From assembly GCF_014202475.1 (NCBI RefSeq), contig NZ_JACHGV010000008.1:62001-126000 (forward strand): a stretch of 64,000 nucleotides of DNA. Direction: 5' to 3'. Both the position numbers and the translations under genes were made by a program. Shown piece by piece: positions 29,133-38,275 of this stretch (its first letter is position 1; each line of letters opens with the position of its first letter). The DNA is from Streptomyces paradoxus (lineage in GTDB: Bacteria > Actinomycetota > Actinomycetes > Streptomycetales > Streptomycetaceae). The notes under the pieces were generated by a model, which was not told the origin of the DNA, did not search any database, and was given only the letters and a program-made list of their open reading frames with translations.

Positions 29133-30407
29133 ATGACCACGCGAGGAGGAACCCTCCACGCCCCCGCCGAGGCGCACACCGGCCACCGCGAGCATCCGCC
29201 CACCCGGCTCCCGCTCGTCGTGTACGTCCTTGCTCTCGGCACCTTCCTGATGGGCACGACCGAGTTCGTCGTGGCGGGACTGCTGCCCGAGATCGCCGGG
29301 GACGTCGGGATCGGCGTGGCCCGGGCCGGGCTGCTGATCACGGTCTTCGCGGTCGGGATGATCGTCGGCGCACCGCTGATGACCATGCTGACGCTGCGGC
29401 TGCCCAGGCGGCTGACGCTGATCCTGGCCCTGGGCGTCTTCGCGGCCGGGCACGTGGTCGTCGCACTCGGCTCCGGCTTTGGTGTCCTGCTGGCGGCCAG
29501 GTTCCTGACGGCGCTGGCGACCGGGGCTTTCTGGGCGGTGGCCAACGTGGTGGCCGCCCACGCCGCCGGTCCCGCCGCGAGCTCACGCGCCCTGGGCGTG
29601 GTGGGCGCCGGCGCGATGCTCGCCAACGTCGTCGGTGTACCGCTCGGCGCCTTCGCCGGACAGCTCATGGGCTGGCGGGGGCCCTTCTGGGCCCTGGCCG
29701 CCCTCGGAGCGGCCGCCACGGTGCTCATCGCCCGCCACGTTCCGCGCGACACCGGCGGCCACGGGGCGATCTCGGTGCGCTCCGAGCTGTCCGCGCTGCG
29801 CTCGGGCCGCCTGTGGCTGGCCCTGGCGGCCTGCGCGACCACGACCGGCGGTGTGCTGTCGACGTACACGTACATCTCGCCGCTGCTGACCGGCCGGGCC
29901 CAGCTGTCCGCCGCGCTCGTGCCCCTGGTGCTGGTCGGATTTGGCGCCGGCGCCCTGGCCGGCTTCCTGGTGGGCGGCCGGCTGGGCGACCGCCGCCCGT
30001 ACACGACTACGATCGCCGCCGCCGCGGTGACCACGGTCCTGCTGCTGGCGATCTGCCTGCTGTCCGCCTACCCGGTGCCCACGATCGCGCTCGTCGCCCT
30101 GCTGGGGCTGTTCGGGCTCGGCGCCAACCCGGTGCTGATCTCCCTGGGCGTCCGTTTCGCCGGCCGGGCACCCACCCTGGGGTCGGCGCTGACCGTGTCG
30201 GCGTTCAACCTGGGCACCGCAGCCGGCTCCTGGATCGCGGGCCTCGCGCTCGACTGCCCGCTGGGGGCCACGGGACCGGCCGCCGTCGGCACCGCCATCG
30301 CCGCGCTCACGCTGATCCCCACGGTCGCCCTCGCGGTCGTCCAGCGACGCCGGTCCTCGGCATCCACCGGTGCGGTCGTCCACCGTTCAGCACCCGAACA
30401 CGCCTGA
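29133..30407 (+). CDS. MFS transporter, AraJ/chloramphenicol-efflux type
   Basis: 424 residues from ATG 29133. Twelve hydrophobic segments are visible. TM1 contains LGTFLMGTTEFVVAGLLPEI, the hallmark of the DHA1 drug/sugar efflux group (AraJ, Cmx, YdhP). The TM2-TM3 loop has LRLPRRLTL, and TM4-5 include NVVGVPLGAFAGQLMGWRG. Probably a proton-coupled exporter in the cytoplasmic membrane; a drug, sugar or small metabolite is possible. It is divergent from the XRE regulator, and the alcohol dehydrogenase follows 50 bp downstream, so the two probably share a transcript and regulator. Confidence 0.9.
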   Translation: MTTRGGTLHAPAEAHTGHREHPPTRLPLVVYVLALGTFLMGTTEFVVAGLLPEIAGDVGIGVARAGLLITVFAVGMIVGAPLMTMLTLRLPRRLTLILALGVFAAGHVVVALGSGFGVLLAARFLTALATGAFWAVANVVAAHAAGPAASSRALGVVGAGAMLANVVGVPLGAFAGQLMGWRGPFWALAALGAAATVLIARHVPRDTGGHGAISVRSELSALRSGRLWLALAACATTTGGVLSTYTYISPLLTGRAQLSAALVPLVLVGFGAGALAGFLVGGRLGDRRPYTTTIAAAAVTTVLLLAICLLSAYPVPTIALVALLGLFGLGANPVLISLGVRFAGRAPTLGSALTVSAFNLGTAAGSWIAGLALDCPLGATGPAAVGTAIAALTLIPTVALAVVQRRRSSASTGAVVHRSAPEHA

Positions 30408-30457
30408 AACCCCACGTCACGAGCCAGGTCCGGCTCACAACCCAAGGAGTGGTACCC

Positions 30458-31480
30458 ATGCGCGCTGCTGTTCTGCATGCCCCCGGCGACATCCGAGTGG
30501 AGGAGATCGCCGACCCGAAGATCATCGCACCGACGGACGCCGTCATCCGGCTGACGGCCGCCTGTGTCTGCGGCTCGGACCTGTGGCCCTACCGCGGCGT
30601 CGAGTCCCTCGACGGCCCCATGCCGATGGGGCACGAGTACGTCGGCGTCGTCGAGGAGGTCGGCAGTGACGTCACGAACGTGCAGCCCGGCCAGTACGTC
30701 GTCGGCTCCTTCGTCGCCTCCTGCGGCACCTGCGAGATCTGCCGCTCCGGCTACCCCTCCTCGTGTGTGCACCGCGTGTTCATGGCCCAGGTCGGCACCC
30801 AGTCCGAACGAGCCCTGATCCCGCACGCCGACGGCACCCTCGTCCCCCTGCCCGGCACGCCCGACGCCGACCTGGTCCCCGACCTGCTCGCCGCCTCGGA
30901 CGTACTGGGCACCGGATGGTTCGGCGCGGTCGCCGCCGAGGCCGGCCCGGGCAGGACCGTCGCGGTCGTCGGCGACGGCGCGGTCGGCCTGCTCGCGGTC
31001 CTGGCCGCGCGGCAGCTCGGCGCGGAGCGGATCATCGCGATGAGCCGCCACGAGCCGCGCCGGCGCCTCGCCCTGGAGTTCGGTGCCACCGACATCGTCA
31101 GCGAGCGCGGCGACGAGGGCGTGGCGAAGCTCAAGGAGCTGACGGGCGGCCTCGGCGCCCACTCCGTCGTCGAAGCGGTCGGCACCCAGGAGTCCATGCA
31201 GCAGGCGATCCGGTCGGCCCGGCCCGGCGGGCACGTCGGTTTCGTGGGCGTCAACCACGACGTCACCCTCAGCGGCGAGGAGCTCTTCTTCTCCCAGGTC
31301 CACCTGCACGGCGGCCCCGCCCCGGTGCGCCGGTTCCTGCCCGAGCTGATCGACCTGATCTGGCAGCGGAAGATCAACCCCGGCAAGGTCTTCGACCTCG
31401 TCGTCCCGCTCGACGAGGCCCCCGAGGCCTACCGGGCCATGGACGAGCGCCGCGCCATCAAGGCCATGCTCACCCTCTGA
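30458..31480 (+). CDS. Zinc-dependent alcohol dehydrogenase (MDR superfamily)
   Basis: 340 residues from ATG 30458 with AAGGAG upstream. Catalytic zinc residues appear in ACVCGSDLW and MGHEYVGVVEEVG; the structural-zinc lobe SCGTCEICRSGYPSSCVH has four Cys; the Rossmann motif is VAVVGDGAVGLLAVLAARQL. The C-terminus and length are normal. It oxidises or reduces an alcohol/aldehyde with NAD(P). It sits downstream of the MFS gene, likely in the same operon, and ends in a clear terminator. Substrate unknown. Confidence 0.93.
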   Translation: MRAAVLHAPGDIRVEEIADPKIIAPTDAVIRLTAACVCGSDLWPYRGVESLDGPMPMGHEYVGVVEEVGSDVTNVQPGQYVVGSFVASCGTCEICRSGYPSSCVHRVFMAQVGTQSERALIPHADGTLVPLPGTPDADLVPDLLAASDVLGTGWFGAVAAEAGPGRTVAVVGDGAVGLLAVLAARQLGAERIIAMSRHEPRRRLALEFGATDIVSERGDEGVAKLKELTGGLGAHSVVEAVGTQESMQQAIRSARPGGHVGFVGVNHDVTLSGEELFFSQVHLHGGPAPVRRFLPELIDLIWQRKINPGKVFDLVVPLDEAPEAYRAMDERRAIKAMLTL

Positions 31481-31507
31481 CCGAGCCCCCACTGCGGGGC
31501 TCGGTCA
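31478..31507 (+). terminator. Terminator after alcohol dehydrogenase
   Basis: Perfect 12-bp arms (TGACCGAGCCCC and complement) with loop CACTGC. The stem begins within the TGA stop codon. Confidence 0.85.
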
Positions 31508-31584
31508 GGCCTGACCAGACGGGCGCCGGGTACACGGTCCCTTCACGAGCCGGTGTGCGGACGCAGGAGAGGGGACCGGGGACA

Positions 31585-32034
<450 letters not shown>

Positions 32035-32046
32035 AGGAGAAGCGTC

Positions 32047-32409
32047 GTGTACCTGGCACGAGGGTCGAGTGACGACCCCTACCTCTGGCTCTGGGTCCTG
32101 GGCGCGGTCGCGCTGTACGCCCTGATCAGCTACGGACTGGCGTACCGCGCCCGCGCCCGGCGCGGTTCCGCGCATCCGGCCCATGACGCCCTGCACGACC
32201 TCAAGGACCGGGAGGACCCCCAGCCGCCCGAGAACCGCTTCGTCAGCCGCCTGATCATGCTGTCCGGAGCGGGGCTCACCGGCCTCGTCGCCTACCTGAC
32301 CGGCGGCGTCGTACGGGTCCTGGCGGCCGCGCTCACCGCCGTTGCCGCGGTGAGCGTCTGGGCGTACTACGACCACCGCACGCAAACGCGCGAGGCGGCC
32401 CGGCAATAG
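32047..32409 (+). CDS. Small membrane protein
   Basis: 120 residues from GTG 32047 with GAAGGAG upstream. One membrane helix near the N-terminus (LWLWVLGAVALYALISYGLA) is followed by a basic Arg-rich loop and two more hydrophobic segments (LIMLSGAGLTGLVAYLTGG and LAAALTAVAAVSVWAYY). I do not recognise a named family. It lies 12 bp after the anti-sigma-like gene and may be a membrane partner. Ends just before a strong hairpin. Confidence 0.7.
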   Translation: MYLARGSSDDPYLWLWVLGAVALYALISYGLAYRARARRGSAHPAHDALHDLKDREDPQPPENRFVSRLIMLSGAGLTGLVAYLTGGVVRVLAAALTAVAAVSVWAYYDHRTQTREAARQ

Positions 32410-32415
32410 CGCGGA

Positions 32416-32451
32416 CCCGGGCCCCCTCGCACCTGCGCGAGGGGGCCCGGG
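32416..32451. terminator. Bidirectional terminator
   Basis: 15-bp perfect arms (CCCGGGCCCCCTCGC and complement) with loop ACCTGC lie between convergent stops at 32409 and 32456. Confidence 0.85.
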
Positions 32452-32455
32452 GGCG

Positions 32456-33412
32456 TCAGTCGTTCTCGGGGTGTGTACCGGGCCCGTGGACGCCGGGGGA
32501 CAACGGAGTGGGTGACAGCGCGGAGTCCTCCTCGCCCGGTTCCAGCAGGGTGTCGGCGGCGCCGACGATGAGGGGATCGGGCGTGCCGACCGCTTGCCGG
32601 TCCTTGCTGGCGTAGTCCACGCGCGACAGCAGACTGCGCATGGTCTCCAGCCGGGCGCGCCGCTTGTCGTTGCTCTTGACGACGGTCCAGGGGGCGTGGG
32701 CGGTGTCGGTGGCCCGGAACATGTCCACCTTCGCCTCGGTGTACTCGTCCCAGAGGTCCAGGGAGGCCAGGTCGGTGGGGGAGAGCTTCCACTGGCGCAC
32801 CGGGTCGACCTGCCGGATCGCGAAGCGCGTGCGCTGCTCGGAGCGCGACACCGAGAACCAGAACTTCATCAGCAGGATGCCGTCGTCCACCAGCATCCGC
32901 TCGAAGTCCGGGCACTGGTCGAGGAACAGCTCGTACTCGTCCTTGGAGCAGTAGCCCATCACCCGTTCCACGCCGGCCCGGTTGTACCAGGAGCGGTCGA
33001 AGAAGACGATCTCCCCGGCCGTCGGCAGATGCGCGATGTACCGCTGGAAGTACCACTGGCCCTGCTCGCGCTCGGTGGGCTTGTCCAGGGCGACCACGCG
33101 GGCGCCGCGCGGGTTGAGCCGCTCGATGAGCCGCTGGATCGTGCCGCCCTTGCCCGCCGCGTCACGCCCCTCGAACACGACGACCACGCGGGCACCGGTG
33201 TCCTTGACCCACCGCTGCAGCTTGAGCAGCTCTATCTGCAGGATGCGCTTGGTCCGCTCGTACTCCTTGCGGCTCACCTTGCGGTCGTAGGGGTAGTTCT
33301 CCCGCCACGTCCGGATGGGGCGTCCGTCCCCGTCCAGGACGATCGGCTGTTCTCTTCTGCTGCTGTCCACGGTCAGCCCGTCCAGCAGCTTGTCCCCGTC
33401 TTCGGCGCTCAT
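32456..33412 (-). CDS. ppk2: PPK2-family polyphosphate kinase
   Basis: 318 residues from ATG 33412 (a GTG one codon earlier is possible; GGGGAG precedes both). Walker A is VFEGRDAAGKGG; the lid and Walker B are visible in WYFQRYIAHLP, IVFFDRSWYNRAGVERVMGY and ILLMKFWFSVSRSEQRTRF. The C-terminal WDEYTEAKVDMFRATDTAHA and WTVVKSNDKRRARL complete the family pattern. PPK2 enzymes transfer phosphate between polyphosphate and nucleotides, serving energy and phosphate storage. The Asp/Pro-rich extreme C-terminus is probably disordered. It is divergent from the GH43 gene. Confidence 0.93.
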   Translation of the reverse strand: MSAEDGDKLLDGLTVDSSRREQPIVLDGDGRPIRTWRENYPYDRKVSRKEYERTKRILQIELLKLQRWVKDTGARVVVVFEGRDAAGKGGTIQRLIERLNPRGARVVALDKPTEREQGQWYFQRYIAHLPTAGEIVFFDRSWYNRAGVERVMGYCSKDEYELFLDQCPDFERMLVDDGILLMKFWFSVSRSEQRTRFAIRQVDPVRQWKLSPTDLASLDLWDEYTEAKVDMFRATDTAHAPWTVVKSNDKRRARLETMRSLLSRVDYASKDRQAVGTPDPLIVGAADTLLEPGEEDSALSPTPLSPGVHGPGTHPEND

Positions 33413-33628
33413 CACTCGACTCCCCGTTCGGCTCGCATCCGCAGGTCAACGGAGACACGGGTGCCCCGCCTGGCTCCTCCCATGTGAGCTCCCGGCCGGA
33501 CGCCGGTGCCCCGCTCTCGCGGACGGCGTAGCCTCCTACAGGTTGCCGTCTCGCCCGTACCGCGTGACGCGCCGACTGCGTTGACGCACGGCCCTTTGTG
33601 GAAGACCAGTTATCGGCGAAAGGACCCG

Positions 33629-35176
33629 ATGAGGGTGTCGAGCATGCTCCGCACCAGCTCCTCCGTCACCAACCCCGTGATCCCCGGCTTCCATCCGGAT
33701 CCGAGCATCTGCCGGGTCGGCGAGGACTACTACCTCGCATGCTCCAGCTTCGAGTACTTCCCCGGCGTACCGATATTCCACAGCCGGGACCTGGTGCACT
33801 GGACCCAGACAGGCAACGCGCTCGACCGGCCGGGCCAGCTGCGCCTGCCGCCCGACACGCGCGCCTCCGGCGGCATCTACGCCCCGACCCTGCGCCACCA
33901 CGACGGGCGCTTCTGGCTGATCGTCACGAACGTGAGCGGCGACGGGAACCTGCTCTTCACGACCACCGACCCGGCCGGACCCTGGTCCGACCCGATCCCG
34001 CTGCCCGGCGTGCACGGCATCGACCCCGACCTCGCCTGGGACGACGACGGCACCTGCTGGTGCACCACCGCCGGAGTCGGGCAGATCCGCCTCGATCCCC
34101 ACACGGGGGAGACGTTCGGTGAACGGCAGCCCCTCTGGTCCGGAGCGCCCGGCGCCAAGGCGCCCGAAGCACCGCACCTCTACCACATCGGCGACTACTG
34201 GTACCTGCTCATCGCCGAGGGCGGCACCGAGCGGTGCCACGGCGTCTCGATCGCCCGCGGCCGCTCACCCCAGGGCCCCTTCGAGCCCTGCCCGGCCAAC
34301 CCGATCCTGACCCACAGGGGCACCGACCACCCCATCCAGAACACCGGCCACGCCGACCTGGTGGAGGGACCGGACGGCTCGTGGTGGATGGTCCTGCTCG
34401 GCGTCCGGCCGCACGGCGGCACGCCCGGCTGGCACGTCCTGGGCCGCGAGACCTTCCTGGTGCCGGTGACCTGGTCCGAGGGCTGGCCGGTCGTCGGCGA
34501 GCTCTCCCCCGTCCTGGCCCCGCCCCCGTGGCCGCTGCGGGAGCCCGCGGCCCCGCCGGTCCGGGACGACTTCGACAGCGGTGAACTCGCACCCGCCTGG
34601 ATCTCGCTGCGCTCCCGGCCCGCCGAGAAGTGCACCACGAAGGAACGGGCCGGCTGGCTCAGCCTCCGCGCGGCGGGCGAGTCGCTCGACGACCCCGAGG
34701 TCACCTTCGTGGGCCGCCGCCAGCAGCATGTGTCGTGCCGTGCGCGGGTGCTGGTGGACCCTGCGGAAGGGCGCGGAGGCCTGGCCGTCCGTCTCGACGA
34801 GGAGCACCACTACGAGGTCGAGGTGACGTCGGGCGAGGTGCGGGTCCTGGCCCGCGTCGGCCCGTTCCGCTCGGAGGTGGCGTCCCGCGCGACGTCCGCA
34901 GGCCCGGTGGTGCTGAGGATCGAGACGGCGGTCACCGAGCAGGTCAGTGACGCCCGCCAGGGGCCGGACACCGTCTCCCTCGGCATCGAGGACCCGCAGG
35001 GCGCCTTCACCGAACTCGCCGCGCTCGACGGCAAGTACCTGTCCACCGAGGTCGCCGGCGGCTTCACCGGCCGCGTCATCGGCATGTACGCCGCCACAGG
35101 GACCGTCCACTTCGACTGGTTCGACTACGAGCCGGCCGGCCCCGACGGGCCGGGCCGGACGGGCTCCGCGGACTGA
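33629..35176 (+). CDS. Glycoside hydrolase family 43 (beta-xylosidase/arabinofuranosidase type), cytoplasmic
   Basis: 515 residues from ATG 33629 with AAAGGA upstream. The five-bladed propeller domain (about 15-320) has NPVIPGFHPDPSICRVGEDY (catalytic base Asp in FHPDP), GIYAPTLR, HGIDPDLAWDDDG and the acid segment KAPEAPHLYHIGDYWYLLIA. NTGHADLVEGPDGSWWMVLL completes it. A C-terminal beta-sandwich domain follows, as in GH43 XynB-type enzymes. There is no signal peptide, so it probably hydrolyses imported xylo- or arabino-oligosaccharides. Exact specificity is open. Confidence 0.92.
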   Translation: MRVSSMLRTSSSVTNPVIPGFHPDPSICRVGEDYYLACSSFEYFPGVPIFHSRDLVHWTQTGNALDRPGQLRLPPDTRASGGIYAPTLRHHDGRFWLIVTNVSGDGNLLFTTTDPAGPWSDPIPLPGVHGIDPDLAWDDDGTCWCTTAGVGQIRLDPHTGETFGERQPLWSGAPGAKAPEAPHLYHIGDYWYLLIAEGGTERCHGVSIARGRSPQGPFEPCPANPILTHRGTDHPIQNTGHADLVEGPDGSWWMVLLGVRPHGGTPGWHVLGRETFLVPVTWSEGWPVVGELSPVLAPPPWPLREPAAPPVRDDFDSGELAPAWISLRSRPAEKCTTKERAGWLSLRAAGESLDDPEVTFVGRRQQHVSCRARVLVDPAEGRGGLAVRLDEEHHYEVEVTSGEVRVLARVGPFRSEVASRATSAGPVVLRIETAVTEQVSDARQGPDTVSLGIEDPQGAFTELAALDGKYLSTEVAGGFTGRVIGMYAATGTVHFDWFDYEPAGPDGPGRTGSAD

Positions 35177-35191
35177 GACGGGCCCGGCCGC

Positions 35192-35932
35192 TCAGAGGGC
35201 GGTACCCGTCTCCTCGGCCAGGGCCCGCACGAGGCGGTCCTGGAACGCCTCGTCGTGAACGGCGCGATGCGGCTGCGACCGCCGGCCGTGGTACCAGTAC
35301 CCGCCGGCGGTCAGGGCCTCCGGGTCGTCGCTCGACGCCAGCCATTCCTGTGTCCGGTGCCCGAGTTCGAGGTCGTCCGGGGCGCCCGGCCCGCCCATCC
35401 GAGTCGGCACCCAGCCGGGGTCCACGGCGTTGCTCAGCACTCCGGGGCGCAGCCGGGCCACCGCGGTCGCCAGGGTCGTCACGAAGAGCTTGCTGTCGGC
35501 GTACGACCCGGGGCTCCCGCCCCGCCAGTCGACCCCGTCCAGCGAGGCCGGGTGCCCGCCGAGATGCGAGCTGCTGCTCAGGTACACCAGCCGGCGCGGC
35601 CCGCGCAGCAGGGCGGTCAGCAGATAGGGCGCGACGATATTGACCGGCATGACCGCCGGTCCGCTCCACACCCCGGCATTGTGGATGACGGCGTCGAGCG
35701 GCGGCGATGCGTTCAGCTCCTCGGCGACCCGCCGCACGGCGTCACGCTCGACGAAGTCGCCGACCACGACGTGTGCTCCACGGGCGGCGAAGGGGTCGAG
35801 AGCCGCCGCCCGCTCCTGGTTACGGGCGTGCACCACCACGTCGTGCCCGGCGGCCAGCAGCGCCTCCGCCGCGGCCCGCCCGAGCCCGTCCGCGGACCCG
35901 GTCACCAGGATCCGGCTCCGTGCTCCTCGCAT
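35192..35932 (-). CDS. SDR-family oxidoreductase
   Basis: 246 residues from ATG 35932 with AAGGAGG upstream. The nucleotide-binding ILVTGSADGLGRAAAEALL (variant of TGxxxGxG), VIHNAGVW (NNAG-like), LVYLSSSSHLGG with the catalytic Ser, and SYADSK (YxxxK) identify a short-chain dehydrogenase/reductase. The C-terminal DPGWVPTRMGG is also typical. No membrane or signal segment. Tail-to-tail with the GH43 gene (15 bp). Substrate unknown. Confidence 0.92.
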   Translation of the reverse strand: MRGARSRILVTGSADGLGRAAAEALLAAGHDVVVHARNQERAAALDPFAARGAHVVVGDFVERDAVRRVAEELNASPPLDAVIHNAGVWSGPAVMPVNIVAPYLLTALLRGPRRLVYLSSSSHLGGHPASLDGVDWRGGSPGSYADSKLFVTTLATAVARLRPGVLSNAVDPGWVPTRMGGPGAPDDLELGHRTQEWLASSDDPEALTAGGYWYHGRRSQPHRAVHDEAFQDRLVRALAEETGTAL

Positions 35933-36034
35933 GAGACTGCCTCCTTCTGCCGGAGCGCGTCCCGCGAGGAGACCCGCACCGGATCGCACGGCTGGTCAGC
36001 CCGGGTACCCCGCGTGGCCGTCGAACGCCGGCTC

Positions 36035-37411
36035 TCAGTAGCCGACGCGGAAGGTCGCGTCCTGCCGGTCGGTCGTCGTGGAGACCGGGTCGATGCGCAG
36101 AGCGTAGTCGGCGTGGCGGATGTATCGGGTGGGGTAGTTGTGCGAGCGGAAGGAGGACCAGGCCGCGTCCGCCAGGCCCGCCGTGCGGTGGAAGGTCGCG
36201 TCCGCGGCGAACGTCGGCGTACTGTCGTCGACGTCGAGGCGGAGCCCGTAGTCGTAGTGCCGCAGATAGCGGGTCGGGTGGTTGACGGACCGGAAGGAGA
36301 CCCCGGAGCTGTCGGCCAGCCCCGGGACCAGGGTCCACAGGGAGTCCTTGTAGGGCTCGATCGGGTACTCGTCGATACGGCCGAGGTAGCCGGCGTGGCG
36401 GACGTAACGGGACGGGTGGTTGTACGACTTGAGCCGGTTCCAGGCCGGCGCGCCCCACTTCGCGAGCAGGCCGGCGTACTCGGCGGAGGTGATCGTCGCG
36501 ACGCCGCAGTGCTTGGAGTTGACCGGCTGTGTGTACGTCCGCTGGTCGAGGGCCGTCCAGGTGCCGGAGGCGAGGTCGGTGGACCGCCAGGCGTAGAACA
36601 CGCCGTTGGGCGTGTAGGTGTCGCCCCACAGCCACCAGGTGCCGGAGGTCAGCGACTTCACCACGGTCGGCGCCTCGGTCCCGCCGTGCGCCACGCCGGT
36701 GCCGAACTCGGTGAAGCTGCCCGGGTTCAGGGTGGTGGATCTGGCGCCCACCAGCGTCTGGTTCTTCTTGAAGTAGAGGTAGTTGTAGCCGTTCACGCCG
36801 ACGGCCATGTCGCCGTCGATGACGTCGTAGCCGGGGTCGAAGAAGACCTGTGGGGCGGAGGCGGTCACGAAGTCGGTCGTGTAGTTGACCATGATCACGT
36901 TGTGGCCGCTGGAGTTGACCGATGAGTAGATCACCGCGTACTGCCGCCGGCCCGCGTCCCAGAACGCCTCGGGGGCCCAGCTGTGGGTGGCCATGTCGTG
37001 CAGCTTCAGCCGCCGGTAGCCGGTGAAGGTGCGCAGGTCGGCCGAGTCCCACACGTGGATGTACTGGCTGTTGTAGCTCCAGTCGGTGCCCTTGAGGTCG
37101 GTGGCGAGCACGACGAACGTCCCGTCCTGCTTGCGCATCAGGAAGGGGTCGCGCAGGCCGAGCGCTCCCGACGTGGGGGTGACCAGGGGGTTGTTCTGGT
37201 TGAGCGGCGTCCAGTCGAGCCCGTCGGGGCTGACGGCGAGGTGCAGGCCGTAGTCGGTGCCGTCGCCAAGCTTGGTCGACTCGGTGAAGTAGACCATCGC
37301 GTACGCCGAGTCGGCGGCGTGCGCGGTGCCGCTGCCGAGGGTCAGGGCGAGGGGAACGGTGGCGATCATGCCGAGGAGCCCGCGGCGGGAGAGGTGGGGG
37401 TGTGCGCTCAT
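36035..37411 (-). CDS. Secreted GH43-like hydrolase with C-terminal AbfB (CBM42)-type domain
   Basis: 458 residues from ATG 37411 with GGAG 6 nt upstream; a TTG four codons earlier is unlikely. A Tat signal (SRRGLLGMIATVPLALTL, cleaved after AHA) leads to a propeller domain: LHLAVSPDGLDWTPL, LGLRDPFLMRKQDGTFVVLA, MATHSWAPEAFWDAGRRQY, DVIDGDMAV and HGGTEAPTVV. The last about 140 residues contain three AbfB-type beta-trefoil repeats, each with RYVRHAGYLGRI-like wording (RYLRHYDYGLRL, RYIRHADYALRI), which bind arabinofuranose side chains. It likely attacks arabinan or arabinoxylan outside the cell. The hydrolase domain is of the GH43-like group; exact activity is not proven. Confidence 0.88.
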   Translation of the reverse strand: MSAHPHLSRRGLLGMIATVPLALTLGSGTAHAADSAYAMVYFTESTKLGDGTDYGLHLAVSPDGLDWTPLNQNNPLVTPTSGALGLRDPFLMRKQDGTFVVLATDLKGTDWSYNSQYIHVWDSADLRTFTGYRRLKLHDMATHSWAPEAFWDAGRRQYAVIYSSVNSSGHNVIMVNYTTDFVTASAPQVFFDPGYDVIDGDMAVGVNGYNYLYFKKNQTLVGARSTTLNPGSFTEFGTGVAHGGTEAPTVVKSLTSGTWWLWGDTYTPNGVFYAWRSTDLASGTWTALDQRTYTQPVNSKHCGVATITSAEYAGLLAKWGAPAWNRLKSYNHPSRYVRHAGYLGRIDEYPIEPYKDSLWTLVPGLADSSGVSFRSVNHPTRYLRHYDYGLRLDVDDSTPTFAADATFHRTAGLADAAWSSFRSHNYPTRYIRHADYALRIDPVSTTTDRQDATFRVGY

Positions 37412-37528
37412 CTTGGTCTCCAAGGAGGCGAGGGTGCCGGACTGCCGCTCTGCCGGGCGGAGTTGGGGGGAGCCTCGTCCCTTCTCGACTCAGGGGGAGC
37501 AGCCGTGCACCACACTCGATCGATATGT

Positions 37529-37541
37529 CGAACGATGTTCG
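37529..37541. promoter_or_regulatory. Dyad element upstream of the secreted GH43 gene
   Basis: CGAAC-ATC-GTTCG (read on the minus strand), a 13-bp inverted repeat about 120 bp upstream of the start at 37411, next to a CGATCGAT palindrome at 37517-37524. It is similar in style to sugar-regulator operators of streptomycetes (such as CGAAA-N-TTTCG). Binding protein unknown. Confidence 0.4.
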
Positions 37542-37639
37542 CTGTGCCGGATGGGACCGTAGGGGTGCCGCACTCCCACCGTCAATACTCGTGCTCGCCC
37601 TGCCGCGAACACGGCATCGTCGGTCACCCGACCGCTCGC

Positions 37640-38023
37640 TTACGGGCGGGGCCGGTCCTGGATCTGCATGCCGGGCCGGCGGCGGTGGACCGTCACGTAC
37701 GTCAGGCCCCTCTCGCCCGCGGTCACGTGGCGGACGCTGCCGTGCGGCAACCAGACGAGGCTGCCGGGCTCCACCGGGTGCGGGCCGTCCGCGGCACCCA
37801 GCGTGCCGTCGCCGCCGACCACGAGCAGGAGGACGTCGAGGTCGGGTTCGGCGTGGGTGTCGATGGCCCCGCGGGGCGGCACGCGGATGAGGTTGGCGTC
37901 CAGTTGCCGGCCGGGCTCGGCGAGTCGCCACAGGGCGCCGCTCGATCCCGGGGCGGTCGCGGCGAGCGACTCGGTGTTGCCCAGGATCCGCGGAAGGGGA
38001 GCGTCGGCCGCGGAGTCAGTCAT
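37640..38023 (-). CDS. Cupin-domain protein
   Basis: 127 residues from ATG 38023. The cupin core is read from ANLIRVPPRGAIDTHAEPDL (motif 1 with one His and acidic residues) to EPGSLVWLPHGSVRHVTAGE (motif 2 with two His). LDVLLLVVGGDGTLG forms the intervening strands. A small cytoplasmic beta-barrel, probably a metal-binding sensor or isomerase-like protein. The gene has no obvious operon partner and is followed by the GH43 promoter region. Function unknown. Confidence 0.85.
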   Translation of the reverse strand: MTDSAADAPLPRILGNTESLAATAPGSSGALWRLAEPGRQLDANLIRVPPRGAIDTHAEPDLDVLLLVVGGDGTLGAADGPHPVEPGSLVWLPHGSVRHVTAGERGLTYVTVHRRRPGMQIQDRPRP

Positions 38024-38117
38024 GGATCGTGCCACCGTCCGATACGGGCCTGCCCTGGGCCGGTTCACCCGGGCGACGGGCGATCCGCGCCGGTCACGGG
38101 CGGATGCCCAGAGGAAT

Positions 38118-38275
38118 TTAGCACCGGCCTGCTGCGCGCGGGCGTGCAGCACGTCCCCGATGAACAGGTCGTACACGAGCACGCCGATCACACCGCCGAC
38201 GAGCGGTCCCCATCACCGCCATGGCCCAGCCCCAGGTGATCAGCAGCCAGTCCCCGGCGCCGAGGAGGAAGACGG
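38118..38275 (-). pseudogene. Remnant of a glycerol-facilitator (GlpF/MIP) gene with internal deletion
   Basis: Two glpF-like pieces are joined out of frame. From about 38275 one frame reads FLLGAGDWLLITWGWAMAVM, the start of the second helix of a GlpF-type aquaporin. From about 38208 another frame reads PLVGGVIGVLVYDLFIGDV then LHARAQQAGAKF, the C-terminal end of the same family. The 150 or more residues between, including both NPA motifs, are missing. The remnant overlaps the 3' end of the regulator gene at 38240. Confidence 0.75.

Noticed and set aside
33541..33628. TTGACG at 33581-33586 as the -35 of the GH43 promoter
   Set aside because: No acceptable -10 lies 16-19 bp downstream; the nearest AT-rich hexamer is too far.
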